A stretch of DNA of 64,000 bases from NCBI GenBank assembly GCA_025506515.1, contig CM046443.1:39334928-39398927 (forward strand), read 5' to 3'. A program made the translations under genes and the position numbers. Under the pieces are notes generated by a model. It was not told the origin of the DNA. It made no database searches and was given only the letters and a program-made list of their open reading frames with translations. Source of the stretch: Flaveria trinervia (lineage: Eukaryota; Streptophyta; Magnoliopsida; Asterales; Asteraceae). Shown in pieces: positions 1-10,903 of the stretch (within the stretch, counting starts at the first letter, position 1; each line of letters begins with the position of its first letter).

Positions 1-540
1 TCGCCGGAGGGTCGCCGGCGACGAACGGAGGAAACCGTCGGAAATGCGGGTAAAAGGGGGGTTTGGTTTGAAGTTTTTAAAAGTTACACAATCAGCCCCT
101 GTAGTTGTTTGCTAATATTTCATGCTTAAAATTGAATATTTAAAGTTTCAGAATATACATAATAACCCCCTGAACTTAAAATATGCTTTAAGTTTATTAA
201 ATTTTCCAAATTATTTTTATTGTAACAACATTATTATTATTATTTTTATTATTATTATTCTTAGTTTTTTTATATTATTGTTATAATTTTATGGTTATTA
301 TTTCCATTATTAATATTATAACCATTATTATTATTTTTGTTTATTATTAGTATCGTTATTATCATTATTATTATTTATTATATAACAATTATCCTTATAA
401 TCTTTCAAGTTTAAGGATTAAAAGATAAATTAAAGTAATGAGCATAAATAATCCACGAGTTCCATATCAGGCAACAATAGTCCATACAAGAATTATAACA
501 ACGTTAACTTTTAATTAACGTAAAAATACAGGATGTTACA
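1..540 (-). repeat. End of an LTR of a minus-strand LTR element (truncated by window edge)
   Basis: The stretch ends with GGATGTTACA at 531-540. Its reverse complement TGTAACATCC is a common start of plant gypsy LTRs. Directly after it the copia gag remnant begins in mid-frame, so 540/541 looks like an insertion boundary. The rest is a GC-rich start (1-60) and AT-rich DNA. No coding region is seen. The other end and the target duplication lie outside the window, so the call rests on one terminus only. Confidence 0.5.
220..390. repeat. ATT/TTA trinucleotide-rich microsatellite
   Basis: Imperfect runs of TTA, ATT and TATTATT over about 170 bases inside the left-edge LTR. No unit is exact over long distances. 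It is low-complexity sequence with no coding content. Confidence 0.75.
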
Positions 541-1031
541 TCAAAAGCCTTTCAAGGCTTGTTTTGAGTGTGGAAAAGAAGGTCATGTGGTAAAGAAATA
601 TCTTCAAAGACTTGCTTTGCAAAACGAATTGCTTATCCGGATCACAGTTTACAAGGGATGTTTCAGTTAGTAAAGGCAACACAGGTTGCTTTTCTTGATC
701 AAGAGGTAAAAAGCATACATTTTTGAATGGTTGGATGGAAATCCCTCCATCCAAACCTTTTCATGTGAAGCTGGTTTTATATGATTCAAAGATGAAAATG
801 ACCAAAGGTTCAAAACCAAATTTTTTTCCTTCTGGTCTTAAACAGAAAATGATTTCTAAATTTAATTCATCCAAATCCAAATTGATTGAACCAAAACAAA
901 ATCAGAAAATTAAAAAGAAGGATACAACAATCCCCGTTTGTTTAAACATTTGTGTGCCGAAGCAGGTTACTTATATTGATGAAAAAGGAACTTCCAGGAC
1001 TACAATGGCCTGGGTTCCCCTTTCTAACTAA
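541..1031 (+). pseudogene. Copia gag fragment (zinc knuckle to end of gag)
   Basis: Translation from 541 gives a broken zinc knuckle, CFECGKEGHVVKKY, in which the fourth ligand Cys is Tyr. Reading then shifts frame. From 723 an open stretch of 102 codons is rich in Lys and Ser and ends in TTMAWVPLSN at 1031. Element E ends the same segment with TIMAWVPYTN just before its protease, so this is the C-terminal part of a copia gag of the same type. Gag is the nucleic-acid-binding shell protein of the retrotransposon particle. The N-terminal part is missing because the left-edge element interrupts it. No protease follows. It is a dead fragment. Confidence 0.65.
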
Positions 1032-2468
1032 TTTGCTAATGAGTGCAGGAAAAATTCCGAAGGACTGTTAGTAATCTGGTTTACTGACAAAGATTGTTTG
1101 TAATTCAAATTTGAGGTGGAACAAACAGCTTAAGGTCATGGTATTTTATCCACAATCTGGATTTTTATTAGCACAATCAAATTTCTTTCACAATCACTGC
1201 ATATTTCTTGATAATTCATTTCTTATCTTCATATAAATGTAGTTTGGAAGACCTTCTTGGTAAATTTCTAATTTTGTATAATTTTATAAAAAAATTAATT
1301 AAAAAATAATAAAAATAAATAAAAAAGTGAAATAGGTTTGCAAAAATACAAATTTAAGGGGAGAGTATATCAAAATTAAATAAAAAATTGAAAAGAGAAC
1401 TGGGAACTTGATTCGAGATGACTGAGAAATGATTGTGTATCATATTTAAATGCTTCTTCTTGCATGACTTGTGTTTTAAAATGAGAAATGATAGTAACTA
1501 CTGCTGTGATCTGATTCACATCTTATTTTTAATTGCAAGTAAAATAAAATCAAACAAATTCTTTAATAATATGTTTGGTAGACTCATCCTGAAAAATAAA
1601 ATAGATAACAACATAATGATTTAAATTAAAATATATGCTTAAGAATGTCTGGATTTACGCAATCATTTTGGCCTACACGAAATTGAGTCCTGACAAAAAT
1701 TGGATTAGGAATTGATCTTGCACGCACCATGATGCAAATCATATAAGCCATTTCTTTTTTCCATTTTTGGTGTATTTATGCGTCTTGGGTTTGTACTAAT
1801 CTCCTCTGTTGTACGGAAGTACTGACCTGGAGTGATGATGGCATTTGCTGTACGATAGTACTCACCTCGAGCCCTCATCGGCATATGATTAAATGGTAAT
1901 ATCCTTGTTATACGTGAGTATGGACCTGGAGCTCTCACCATTTTGGTCTAAGTTGTGTCAAATCTTCTAACGATGAATTCATCATAGAATGCAATATTCT
2001 ATTGATAATCACTTGCACACTAATGCACATGTCTTGCTCTATAAAGATTGTAATAAAATTCAAGAAATCCTGAGGTTGGGTGAGGGTTTTTGCCAAATGA
2101 TTATGGGGTCCTAGAATTCTAAACTATTGAATCGAAACTTAACGAATCATCTACTGCTTGTTGAAAAAGATAGGGCATGAGTTTAAATGGACAAACATAT
2201 CAGTAATCATTATTGATCTGTTTGAGAATTTCAAAATCTTTCAAAGACTGTGATTAAATATAGTTATCAGTGTGAACTCATTGCTTGTCAATATTTAAAT
2301 TCATCTTTGTGCTAAAGTATATCTTGAGGATGTTATCTCATGATCGATTCAGTTCTTGGTAATTAATAAAAAATAAAATGTTGGAGAATATATTGTCATA
2401 TATAGTGTGCCCGTCGCTTGTCGAATAGTCTAGCCTTAATGTAATACACTTGATATGTTATAAACACA
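1032..2468 (+). other. Non-coding remainder of the copia remnant
   Basis: No gene is seen. A polypurine-like run AAGGGGAGAG lies near 1355. From about 1430 to 2350 the text resembles the region after pol in element E. For example, ATATGTTTGGTAGACTCATC near 1568 matches ATATGTTGGTAGGCTCATC near 59472, and GAGTTTAAATGGACAAACAT near 2178 matches a similar run near 60066. An imperfect duplication with the motif GTACGGAAGTACTGACCTGG and relatives lies at 1810-1935. The whole pol is therefore missing between gag and the 3' region. The last 90 bases (from TGTTGGAGAATA near 2380) are unassigned. Confidence 0.5.
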
Positions 2469-2930
2469 TGAAACTGGGTCATTCGCAGGGGCATATGCGA
2501 GTGAGACGCAGTTGTATGACTTAGTCATGCTAATGGACCAGTCGTGCGACTAAGAGATACGATTCGGCCATTCGTAAGACTGAACCATAGTATGGTCTAG
2601 TCATACAATTGAACCATACGCATGGCCCAATCGTACGAATGGGCCCAGTCGCATCTGATATGGGCTGAGGCCTATAAATACCAGTTTCATTTAATAGTGA
2701 GATTAAGGATTGTGCCCGGGGCCTAGGTGCTGCCGGATGAGAGGGGAGATCATGCTCGATCTCCCCTTGCCAAGAGTCGTGATTCTTATGTTGTAACTAG
2801 CTTGTAATTATTAAGTTTTATCAACGAAACTATTTTATTATAGTTCGTGTTATTGTTTGCCTCTTGGTTTTTGCTTTTGTTTCCTTCCATCAAGAACACG
2901 CTCAGATGTCTACCGATCCGGCGGGTCACA
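2469..2930 (+). repeat. 5' LTR of element F
   Basis: Starts TGAAACTGGGTCATTCGC and ends GCGGGTCACA. The first 200 bases hold repeated palindromic words such as CAGTCGTGCGACT and TCGTACGA. A TATA box follows at 2673. The second half holds a GC-rich inverted stretch (GGGGAGATCATGCTCGATCT) and a T-rich tail. It aligns with 4212-4675 along almost its full length. Confidence 0.8.
2673..2680 (+). promoter_or_regulatory. TATA box in 5' LTR of F
   Basis: CCTATAAATACC, conserved at the same place in the other LTR (4418-4425). It lies downstream of the palindrome array, so the array is in U3 where promoter elements normally sit. Confidence 0.65.
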
Positions 2931-2932
2931 AT

Positions 2933-2944
2933 TGGTATCAGAGC
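2933..2944 (+). other. Primer binding site of F (initiator Met tRNA type)
   Basis: TGGTATCAGAGC starts two bases after the LTR end. It is complementary to the 3' end of plant initiator methionine tRNA, the usual minus-strand primer of plant LTR elements. Confidence 0.85.
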
Positions 2945-3230
2945 TGGTTACTGCTAGAATGATCTAACAATCATACTAGCAACTCGAGCTCTTGATTTCT
3001 AGATCGATTTCAGGTCTTTGATGTTAAACCCACTTCGTGTTCTTCGTGTTTTGCTCAGATCTTGTCACGTATGTTGTTTCCTGGTTAAAATCGAACCCGG
3101 AACCACGTTCTGATCAACCTTACGAATCTTATGATGTCTATTTTGGTTCGGTTCATGTAAAATTCAAAAGATTAGGGTTTTGGCAGCCATGGCGGCTGCA
3201 AATCTGAAAATCTACGTTTAGACCCGCTCA

Positions 3231-3430
3231 TGAGACTGGACCATGAGTATGAACCATTCGTACGACTGGACCATGCTAATGGACCATTCGTACGACTAGA
3301 CCATGCGATTGGACCAGTCGTATGTTCAGTCGTGCGACTGGACCAGTCGTATGTTTAGTCATGCGACTGGACCAGTCGTATGTTCAATCGCACGAATGAG
3401 CCATCCGCATTGACTCATCCGTATTTGTTC
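3231..3430 (+). repeat. Palindromic motif array in the leader of F
   Basis: Several copies of GACTGGACCAGTCGTATG and ATTCGTACGACTGGACC are spaced irregularly at roughly 20-30 bases. They match the core motif of the U3 array of the same element, but this copy lies outside the LTR. Confidence 0.75.
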
Positions 3431-4200
3431 CGGACAAAAAAAAAGCATCTCGAACTGCCTCTTGCATAGATTTAAGGATGTGCAAATCACATTCATCCTG
3501 AGGTTCTTTTGTCAAATAAGTTCGATGGATACCCCATTATTCGTTGGACCTCCAGAATAGATGAATGTAGTTAGAACTCGAAAGAGAGAAGAGAAGATGT
3601 CAATAGTCGGTGCTGATTTTGTGGGATAGTCAGGAGCATCTGACTATTTATGAGCCAATCAAGTTATATTTATCCGCACAGGTAGGATTCTCATTCTTAG
3701 GGGAAATCCATGTTTAGAGAAATTGAAGACGCAATCAAAAAGTGATGATGTGAGCTGGTTTCTGATGATAAATCTGAGTGCATGTTGATTTGTTTGAGAT
3801 TGTCAGCTGTGGATTGGAACCTTCTACTTTTTGCTCAATACATCATATGAAGACGCCAGGAGAGCACAATGTTTATATATTGGGATATGCTGAATTTGAG
3901 GGAGAATTTCTATAGGTGTTAATGTTAATCAGGTTAGCCTGTGTGAATATTGAAGCAATGGAAAACTATTCATGTCATTATCTGGAAAAATCAGTCATAT
4001 GGGGAATCTTGTTGCTATGATGGTTTTATGCAAAGTAAACGAAATCTATTATGCCTAAATTCATTTTTAGGGATATTGTAGCAACCTGACGGATCGGCAA
4101 CGTTGGCTAATATGGTTTTTTGCTTGATTCTATTGGAAACCTGAGCAAAGATTGACTAAAGATTGTAAGAGGTGTTATCTACTATTTGCAAGCAACGTCC
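3431..4200 (+). pseudogene. Internal region of F with gag-like trace
   Basis: At 3515-3570 the translation NKFDGYPIIRWTSRIDEC resembles the gypsy gag region that usually reads KFDG...W..R...F. Around it there are stops and frameshifts, and no longer open frame is seen. A weaker match (EIEDAIKK) follows near 3720. I see no zinc knuckle, protease or polymerase. The rest of the stretch is unassigned non-coding DNA. Confidence 0.4.
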
Positions 4201-4209
4201 AAGGGGGAA
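4201..4209 (+). other. Polypurine tract of F
   Basis: AAGGGGGAA directly before the 3' LTR start. This is the expected plus-strand primer position. Confidence 0.7.
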
Positions 4210-4211
4210 TT

Positions 4212-4675
4212 TGCAAACTGGGTCATTCGCAGGGGCATATGCGAATGAGACTCGGTCGTACGACTGAGCCATGCTAATGGACCAGTCATGCGACTGAGAA
4301 ATGTGATTGGGCCATTCGTGAGACTGGACCATAAGTATAGTCCAGTCGTATGAATGAACCATAAGCATGGCCCAAATGTATGAATGGGCCCAGTCGCATT
4401 GGATATGGGCTGAGGCCTATAAATACCAGTTTCATTGTGTAGAGAGATTAAGGAGTGTGCCCGGGGCCTAGGTGCTGCCGATGAGAGGGGAGATCATGCT
4501 CGATCTCCCCTTGCCAAGAGTCGTGATTCTTATGTTGTAACGAACTTGTAATCATTAGGTTTTATCAATGAAACCATTTTATTATAGTTCGTATTATTGT
4601 TTGCCTCTTGGTTTTTGGTTTTGTTTCCTTCCGTCAAGAACACGCTCGGATGTCTACCGATCCAGCGGGTTCACA
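4212..4675 (+). repeat. 3' LTR of element F
   Basis: Starts TGCAAACTGGGTCATTCGC and ends GCGGGTTCACA. It keeps the palindrome array, TATA box and T-rich tail of the 5' copy, with scattered substitutions and small indels. Confidence 0.8.
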
Positions 4676-4680
4676 TAAAA

Positions 4681-4681
4681 A

Positions 4682-4726
<45 letters not shown>

Positions 4727-4728
4727 TA

Positions 4729-4772
<44 letters not shown>
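4681..4772. repeat. AT dinucleotide microsatellite
   Basis: A poly-A start followed by about 80 bases of nearly pure (AT)n with a few interruptions. It abuts the end of element F. Confidence 0.9.
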
Positions 4773-4773
<1 letters not shown>

Positions 4774-6153
4774 AAATAAATGTTATAATACATGTGTGTA
4801 ATAAAATTTTTAAAAAATTAAAATTTTCATTTCAAAATTCTTTTAGGTCTTTCATATTATACTGTTACAATTTTATCATTTTTCATGCATTTCATAGAAA
4901 TTGCCCACAAACAAACACGGGTTCGCTTGTTTTCACACACCGATAAAGACGGGCTAATTTTGTTAAAATGAAATGATCATTAGAAATGTCGAGATTGTGT
5001 TTCAAAACTTTACTTTAAATGATGGCCGATCATCAGTTTGAGTAGTGTACATGATTAGAGAACCTGTTCCTCAAGTTTGCTGAAGATGCCGAGCTAGGAA
5101 TCCTCCTCCTACATATTCTGAAGCACTCAAGTTTAAAGATTTGGGAAAGCTATTCGAATATCTTCATAAAGGATGCACTCAAAAAAGGGAAGCATATAAA
5201 TAGGGGAAGCTTATGAGATGAATAATCTTTCTCATCGGATTAAGAAAACTTCAATTTGAAGATCGTTCTATGGTTGACTTCTCGGTGCTATATTCGTTTG
5301 AATAAAATTTATGCCGAGCTATTCACTATATGCCGAGCTAGGAATCCTCCTCCTACAACCAAGACGAGACGTTGAAGATTTAGATGACTTGAAGTTTTAT
5401 TGTAACAAATTTATTTTGTGTGAATAAAATATATTTTATCATGTTTTAGTCATTTCTATGTTTTATATGTAATTTTCATTAATTAGCATAAATTTAAGGG
5501 GTTAAGTGCAATTAGTGAATATTATATTCACTATAAATAGGTTAATTGTAATTAGAGTTGACTAATTGTTGAATGACCAATGGATTGAGAGATTTACTTG
5601 TAAAACATATCATTTGCAATCTAATTGAAGATCAAAGGGGGGTTTTTTGTGTTTATCATATTTTGATCTATAATTTTCATGATTTGATTCAAGTATGATT
5701 ATTCTGGGCTAACATATATCTAATACCTTTAATCAATAATGTCTAAAAGGCATTTTATTCATTAAATAAAAACTAAATGTTTTGATTAGAAATAACACAT
5801 TTTCAAAAATGAAATTTCCTTAAACTTTGATTTTTTAAGCAATGAAACTTTTTCAATTTATGAAATTATTTTAAAATAAATCTTTTAAAAAAGTAAAAGT
5901 TTTATAGAAAACATTTTTTACATAACAAACCTAGAGTTTTTAAACAATGAAATATTAATAAAAAATAATTTTTTTGGAAGCAACTATTTTTAAAATGAAA
6001 GTTTTAGAAATAAAAGAAATGTTTTATCAACTAATTAAATTATTTATTCATACGTAATTTTAGTTATATCTTTTATCAAAATAATGTTTTATAGGTCCAC
6101 ACTCTTATTAATAAATATTTAGTATGTTTTATTCAACCCGTCTAATTCATCTT
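4773..6153. other. AT-rich intergenic DNA without a recognised gene
   Basis: No open frame with recognisable content is seen on either strand. A TATAAATAGGGG-like word lies at 5190-5202. A 27-base direct repeat (5087 and 5331) is listed separately. From about 6000 the text is simple and AT-rich and leads into the dispersed repeat that element A hit. Confidence 0.6.
5087..5357 (+). repeat. 27-bp exact direct repeat flanking 217 bp
   Basis: Copies at 5087-5113 and 5331-5357 begin TGCCGAGCTAGGAATCC and end CTCCTACA, identical over 27 bases. A partial third word (ATGCCGAGCTATTC) starts at 5310. The copies start TG and end CA, but no primer site follows the first copy and the flanks show no target duplication. 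The origin is unknown. Confidence 0.7.
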
Positions 6154-6442
6154 CGTATTTTAATAAAAATGTATATTAGGATGACACATGTTAACACCAC
6201 ATTCATCCTTATCAAAATTTTCCCACCTCTCTATCCTATTAAATAGTTATCTTAATTAATAATAATATTACTTAACACTTTTTTAAATTTAATAAATCAA
6301 GAAAGATATATATTTATTAATGTTATTCATAATTAAGAAACAAAATTAGATTTTTTTTAAAAAGTTGATATTACTATTATATTACTTATAATAAATTCCC
6401 ATATATAATTTTAGTGATATTATATTTTAGAATATCGTTTTA
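6154..6442. repeat. Dispersed AT-rich repeat, left half (target of element A)
   Basis: It aligns with 40149-40423, for example TAATAAAAATGTATATTAGG followed by ATGACACATGT, and then GATATTATATTTTAGAATATC. It stops at TTTTA (6438-6442), where A begins. The other half resumes at 36608 with a second TTTTA. Confidence 0.8.
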
Positions 6443-6485
6443 TGTAAGGCCCCGTTCCCGGGCACCTTACAGCTAGTGGTTCATC
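6443..6485 (-). repeat. Outer tip of the left LTR of A, cut off by B
   Basis: It matches 33548-33590 base for base except for one or two positions. It contains a terminal inverted repeat, TGTAAGG (6443-6449) and CCTTACA (6465-6471), so the LTR tip can fold into a hairpin. The LTR continues at 27928. Confidence 0.9.
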
Positions 6486-6863
6486 TGTGACATCCGTCAC
6501 CTTAAGGTCCGTCGAACGACATAAATAAGCATAGAATTATTTTAATTATTCTTCCTCTTCTTCATGAACTCACGCTTTAAGGAATCATGTCTACTTTGTT
6601 ACCCTTGTGCCTGTAGTTGCTCCGTGAACGTGTGCTAAGCATAAAGCTTTTATAAAATTTTCATCACCATTACCACCAAATATATCATTTTTAATTATAA
6701 CCATTGTCATTAATAAAACCATTTTAAGCTATCAAATACCATTAAACACGTTTTTAACCTTAATATAACGAACATATATAGTTGTTTTCCACTGAAGCAA
6801 ACTTTGGAAACTCGGGGGCTAAGTGCAGGGACTAAAATTGACATTTTGCAAACCTGGGATGGG

Positions 6864-6870
6864 TATAAAA
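6864..6870 (+). promoter_or_regulatory. TATA box of the 5' LTR of B
   Basis: GGGTATAAAAACCCC, with the matching GGGTATATAAACCCC in the 3' LTR (14739-14746). A CT-rich tract follows at about 35 bases. The palindrome array comes after this box, so it would be transcribed as leader. Confidence 0.6.
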
Positions 6871-7229
6871 ACCCCATTCCTAGCCATTTTCTTCACCCTC
6901 TCCATTTCTTCTTCATCATCTTCTTCTCCACTTCACATCTTTATCTTAGCACCAAAAACGCCCCGTTCGGTCACGTTTTCGTCGTCTAGACTTCACCTAC
7001 AACTTAGTCTACTCCATCTTTGCAGGTAGACGACCTTGGTTGTCCATTGTTGCTCGTTTTTACTGCTGTCTTAGGTTTCGGGTGTTCGGGTCAACTCGAA
7101 CACAAGAGGTCGTGGGGTGCGTGTGATGACTTTCTGCGTGTGCTTCTGGTCCGTGCGTGTTTGTTGTGTGATTCTGGAAGTTCTTGATGTGTAAAACCCG
7201 TGCTTGGGGCAGCCGAAGGCTACTCTGCA

Positions 7230-7620
7230 CTTCAGCAGTCGCGAACCTGTAGTTCAGGCGACTGGGTATGTCATGCGACTGAGCCGTGCGACTGGGTGAG
7301 TCGTGTGACTGAGTCATGCGACTGTGTCTGTCATGCGAATGTGTCTGTCATGTGACTGAGCCATGCGACTAGGTGAGTCATGCGACTGAGTCATGCGACT
7401 GTGTCTTTTGGGCGACTAAATCGTGCGACTAGGGATGTCATACGACTGAGTTGTGCGATCGAATGAATGTGTGTGCGATTGAGTCAATGCGGATGAATGA
7501 ATGCATGCGACTGTGTGTGTATCGCACGACTGAAGGCCAATCGTACGAATGAAGGTTCAGTCATACGAATGAAGTAGATTCGTACGAATGAAGGTTGATT
7601 CGTGCGTATGGTGGTTAAAT
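7230..7620 (+). repeat. CGACTG palindrome array in the 5' LTR of B
   Basis: More than fifteen spaced copies of words like GAGTCATGCGACTGTGTC, AGTCGTGTGACTGAG and ATTCGTACGAATGAAGG, with a spacing of about 15-25 bases. The core GTCGTRCGAC is nearly self-complementary. The 3' LTR copy has the same array with different gains and losses of units. Confidence 0.8.
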
Positions 7621-9040
7621 CGTGCGATTGGATGTTGTGTGGTATGACAGATGATGTCTGGTCCTGTTCTGTGACTAATGATGTCTGGTCCTGTTGTGTG
7701 ACTGATGATGTCTGAGTGTGAATTTCCTTCCTGAACGGCTGATGATGATGAGGTAACATCAGTAAAAGTGTCATTGCTTGACCACAAAGATTAAAGTCAA
7801 CGCTATCAATAGGCACATACTATTTCAATTGAAATCAACCTAACATTTTACAATTAGCGACAACCATTTGGGACTACGAATATTTAACAAATACTATCTT
7901 TTATAACAATGGAATATTTATACGGATGTCATTAACAATGACGACCACTCGTAGTACTTGGATCTACATAAGATCTGATACGTGTGTCCGCTTGTGTGTG
8001 TGTGCTACCCACGACCGAACCGATACAACCCGAACCGACCAAACACTATTATATGCTCTATACACATATCATTTATGCTAAACAATAACTGTCAAATAGG
8101 TGTTTGACCGTTCATTGCATTCAACTGTTGGAAATCTTGATCATTCACACTTACCACTTAACATGTGAGTCTCGTGGCCCCTTTTTATGCTTATACTACT
8201 TTACAAACATTTACAAACATGGGAGAAAAGTATGCTCGCCCGTTTTCTATGCTGTACAACATACATACAATTTACATACTTGGAATCAACGTGCTACTGT
8301 TTTGTGGGTACTTATCTGATACATGTTTGAGTCTGCTTTGTGGTTCTTTCTTACAACCATTTAATTCCAGTGTGGGAACCGACGGATAGGTATTGGTAGT
8401 ACTACTGGGTTGACACCCCCACTCGTGTTGTATACTAGTTAGCACCAACAAAAGCCAGGAACGGACCTTGGGTGAATATATTCCGGCAAGATTCTTTGTG
8501 TACGTCGTTATGTTTGGTTGTAAAGCTCTTGTCATGTGATTTTGCTTACTTATAACTGTATGCACGGTATTCTACAACAACTTTATACAGCATCAATTAC
8601 TTATTTACTTTTAAACCTGCGAGCTCACCAACAATTTTGTTGACCATTTTAAGCATATCTTTTCAGGTGATCATGCTAGCTGAAGATCTGGGTGTGCTGC
8701 CGTAGTGGACACCCTAGGATGCATTTTATGGCTAAACTTGGTCTTTTGAAAAAAATTGTTGTATCTATTTCAAACAACATTATACTTTGTAACTTGTTCC
8801 CGGGTTGTGGGAATTGCATACAATGTTATTATCTATGTTTATCTTATATCATGTTTATGCTTATGGCTATGTTGTCGTGAATACTGACTAAACACGATAC
8901 AAGTCCCCTTGTTGTCGGGTGTCGTCATTACAGGCTTGTCATCATTATTATTATTGTATCTCTATCGCTTACCATGTGTTATGACGATTCCCGTCTCGTT
9001 ACATCCCCGTGTTTCCGCTCTTAGCAGGGGTGTGACAGAC

Positions 9041-9052
9041 TGGTATCATAGT
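9041..9052 (+). other. Primer binding site of B
   Basis: TGGTATCATAGT starts three bases after the LTR end. It matches the initiator Met tRNA site except near its end. Confidence 0.75.
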
Positions 9053-9631
9053 CATTGGTTATATAGAATTAGGCAATACACTTGACCTAGACTATAACCT
9101 AGGAACCTTCATGTAGATTTGCATGCCAGGGTTGTGTGCATTTTATATCTCATGCATGTTCCTCATTACTTGTTCGGTTATCTATCTGTTTCGTGATCTT
9201 ATCACCCTGTGAGAGAGCCCTTGTGCTCACTCTTTACCGGATGCTTATATTGGATCTCCCGTTTCCCTCTGCACACCAAGTTGCTTTACCAATCCGGGTA
9301 TTGAACCCAAAGAGATCTTCATAGATCATGCTATTACGTTTGACCTTAAGCACTGGGATATACCCCGAGGAGGTTATGTCTGAGACCTTGAGAGAGGAGG
9401 AAATAGGCAACCTCCGTTAGACTAACTTGATTTCATGCATGGACATGCCCTTATTATGATGGACTACTGTTTGGACATTACTTATGCATGGCGTGAGAAT
9501 TTCACAATTGTATGCGATGTGTGACAACCATAAGTATGGTCTTAACCCGGAAAGTTAGACCTTAATGTGGAATGGATAATGTGCCCTGCAATGGTTAAAA
9601 CTTGTGCGTTTGCTATTCTTATGATTAGAAC
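9053..9631 (+). other. 5' untranslated leader of B
   Basis: Lies between the primer site and the gag start codon. No recognisable coding content or array is seen. Confidence 0.6.
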
Positions 9632-10903
9632 ATGCCGCCTCGAAGAGTTACCCGCAGCAACAGTGGCAGGACTGAAGCCCCGAGAGGCAGAGGTAGAGCA
9701 CCGAGAACAAGTGATGATCCTACCAATGTCACTCCAGGAACAGGAAACACTCATATGGCAGCCTTAATCGCTCAACAGCTGGCCGCACAGATTCCGACTA
9801 TCGTGGCCCAAGTGAGCGATGCTCTTCAGAATTCTCACCCCCACGGGGATGGTGGCAATGATAACGAGGATAACGGGAACCCGACTAGGAACGAAAGCAA
9901 TCAGGAGACCGGAAATGGTGGTACAGCCGGTAACGAAACTGGAATTGTTAATGAGACCAGGGTTGTGAATGCCAGACGGGGATGTTCATATAAGGAATTT
10001 GTGGCTTGTAAACCAAGAGAGTTTGATGGCAAAGGTGGAGCCATAGCCCTGACCAGATGGCTTGAAAAGATGGAGGCCGTGATCGACATCAGCAAATGCC
10101 TCGACAGTCAAAGGATTAAGTACGCCACGTGCTCACTACAGGGCAAGGCACTAACGTGGTGGAACACTCAGATTCAGGCTAGGGGAAGAGAATCGGCAAT
10201 GCAAATGTCGTTGGATGAGTTCAAAGCCCTAATCACCGAGGAGTAATGTCATCTCAACAAGATGCAAAAACTTGAGCATGAATTCTGGAATCATGCTATG
10301 GTGGGTGCTGGGCACGCAGCTTACACCGATCGTTTTCACGAGCAAGCAAGGTTGGTTCCGCATCTAGTCACCCCGGAATCAAAAAGGATAGAGATGTACA
10401 TTTGGGGACTTGTGCCTCAAATCCAAGCAATGGTAACCGCTACTGCTCCTCCTACTATTCAGAGCGTGATTCTGAAGGCTGGCGCTCTAACTGATGAGAT
10501 GGTGAGAATAGGGGTATTGGGCAGGGGAGCAGAGAAAAGGAAAGAAGTTGGGAAACGAGCCGGTCGAGTGCCGGGGAATTCGAGAAAAGGGTCAAGACAA
10601 CCAGAAATTTTGTGGCCGTGACCCAGTGTAGGCGAGAATATGTGGGTCCACACCCCAGATGCGATAGGTGCAACTTTCATCATCCCCCAGCTATGCGTGC
10701 CGGGTGTGCGCGAACTGTAGACGCCCGGGGCATTTAGCAAGAGACTGCAGAACAGCGCCGAATATGGTCGCACCAGTCAACGCGGTTACCCCGCCTGGAA
10801 TGCCAGGGGCTGTTAGGAGTGTGGAAGCCCTGATCACTACCGGAACAGGTGCCCCAAACTGAATCGGGCACTGGGCCAACAAGGGAACAACCAGCATCAG
10901 ACT
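9632..10903 (+). pseudogene. gag: Gag of element B
   Basis: Starts MPPRRVTRSNSG at 9632, the usual basic gag start in this group. A Gln/Asn-rich stretch follows, then the retrotransposon gag core (YKEFVACKPREFDG near residue 118; LTWWNTQI near residue 172). An in-frame TAA at 10244 interrupts it. The same frame continues to 10621 with HAMVGAGHAAYTDRFHEQAR and then stops. Frameshifts follow. Three zinc knuckles remain in shifted frames: an altered one near 10660, CANCRRPGHLARDC at 10707-10747, and one at 10811-10852 whose Tyr codon has become TAG. Gag packages the element RNA. It is disabled by at least two stops and two shifts. Confidence 0.85.

Larger units (their letters stand above)
2469..4675 (+). 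mobile_element. Element F: non-autonomous LTR retrotransposon (LARD-like)
   Basis: Two direct repeats of about 462 bp (2469-2930 and 4212-4675) start TG, end CA, and flank about 1.28 kb. A Met-tRNA primer site follows the first and a purine tract precedes the second. The inside has only a trace of gag and no protease, RT or integrase, so the element must have used proteins from another element. The five bases on either side (ACACA and TAAAA) do not match. It is therefore old or rearranged, or my 5' boundary is slightly off. Confidence 0.75.
6486..9037 (+). repeat. 5' LTR of element B (2.55 kb)
   Basis: It aligns with 14365-16638 plus 27596-27927. The tips are TGTGACATCCGTCACC and TTAGCAGGGGTGTGACA. 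It holds a TATA box (6864) and a palindrome array (about 7230-7620). Short open frames inside it recur in both LTR copies and have no recognisable protein content. Confidence 0.9.

Noticed and set aside
1..60. GC-rich start as the end of a host gene
   Set aside because: Only about 60 bases are visible and no frame shows recognisable content. The LTR-type end at 540 explains the stretch better.
2469..4675. Target duplication for element F
   Set aside because: The five flanking bases (ACACA and TAAAA) differ and shifting the border by a few bases does not help, so none is claimed.
5087..5357. Miniature LTR (TRIM) element
   Set aside because: No primer binding site after the first repeat, no purine tract before the second and no target duplication; kept only as a direct repeat.
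6804..8565. Small open frames in the B LTR that recur at 14679-16535
   Set aside because: They recur because the LTR is duplicated. They differ by frame-breaking indels between the copies, so they are not conserved proteins.
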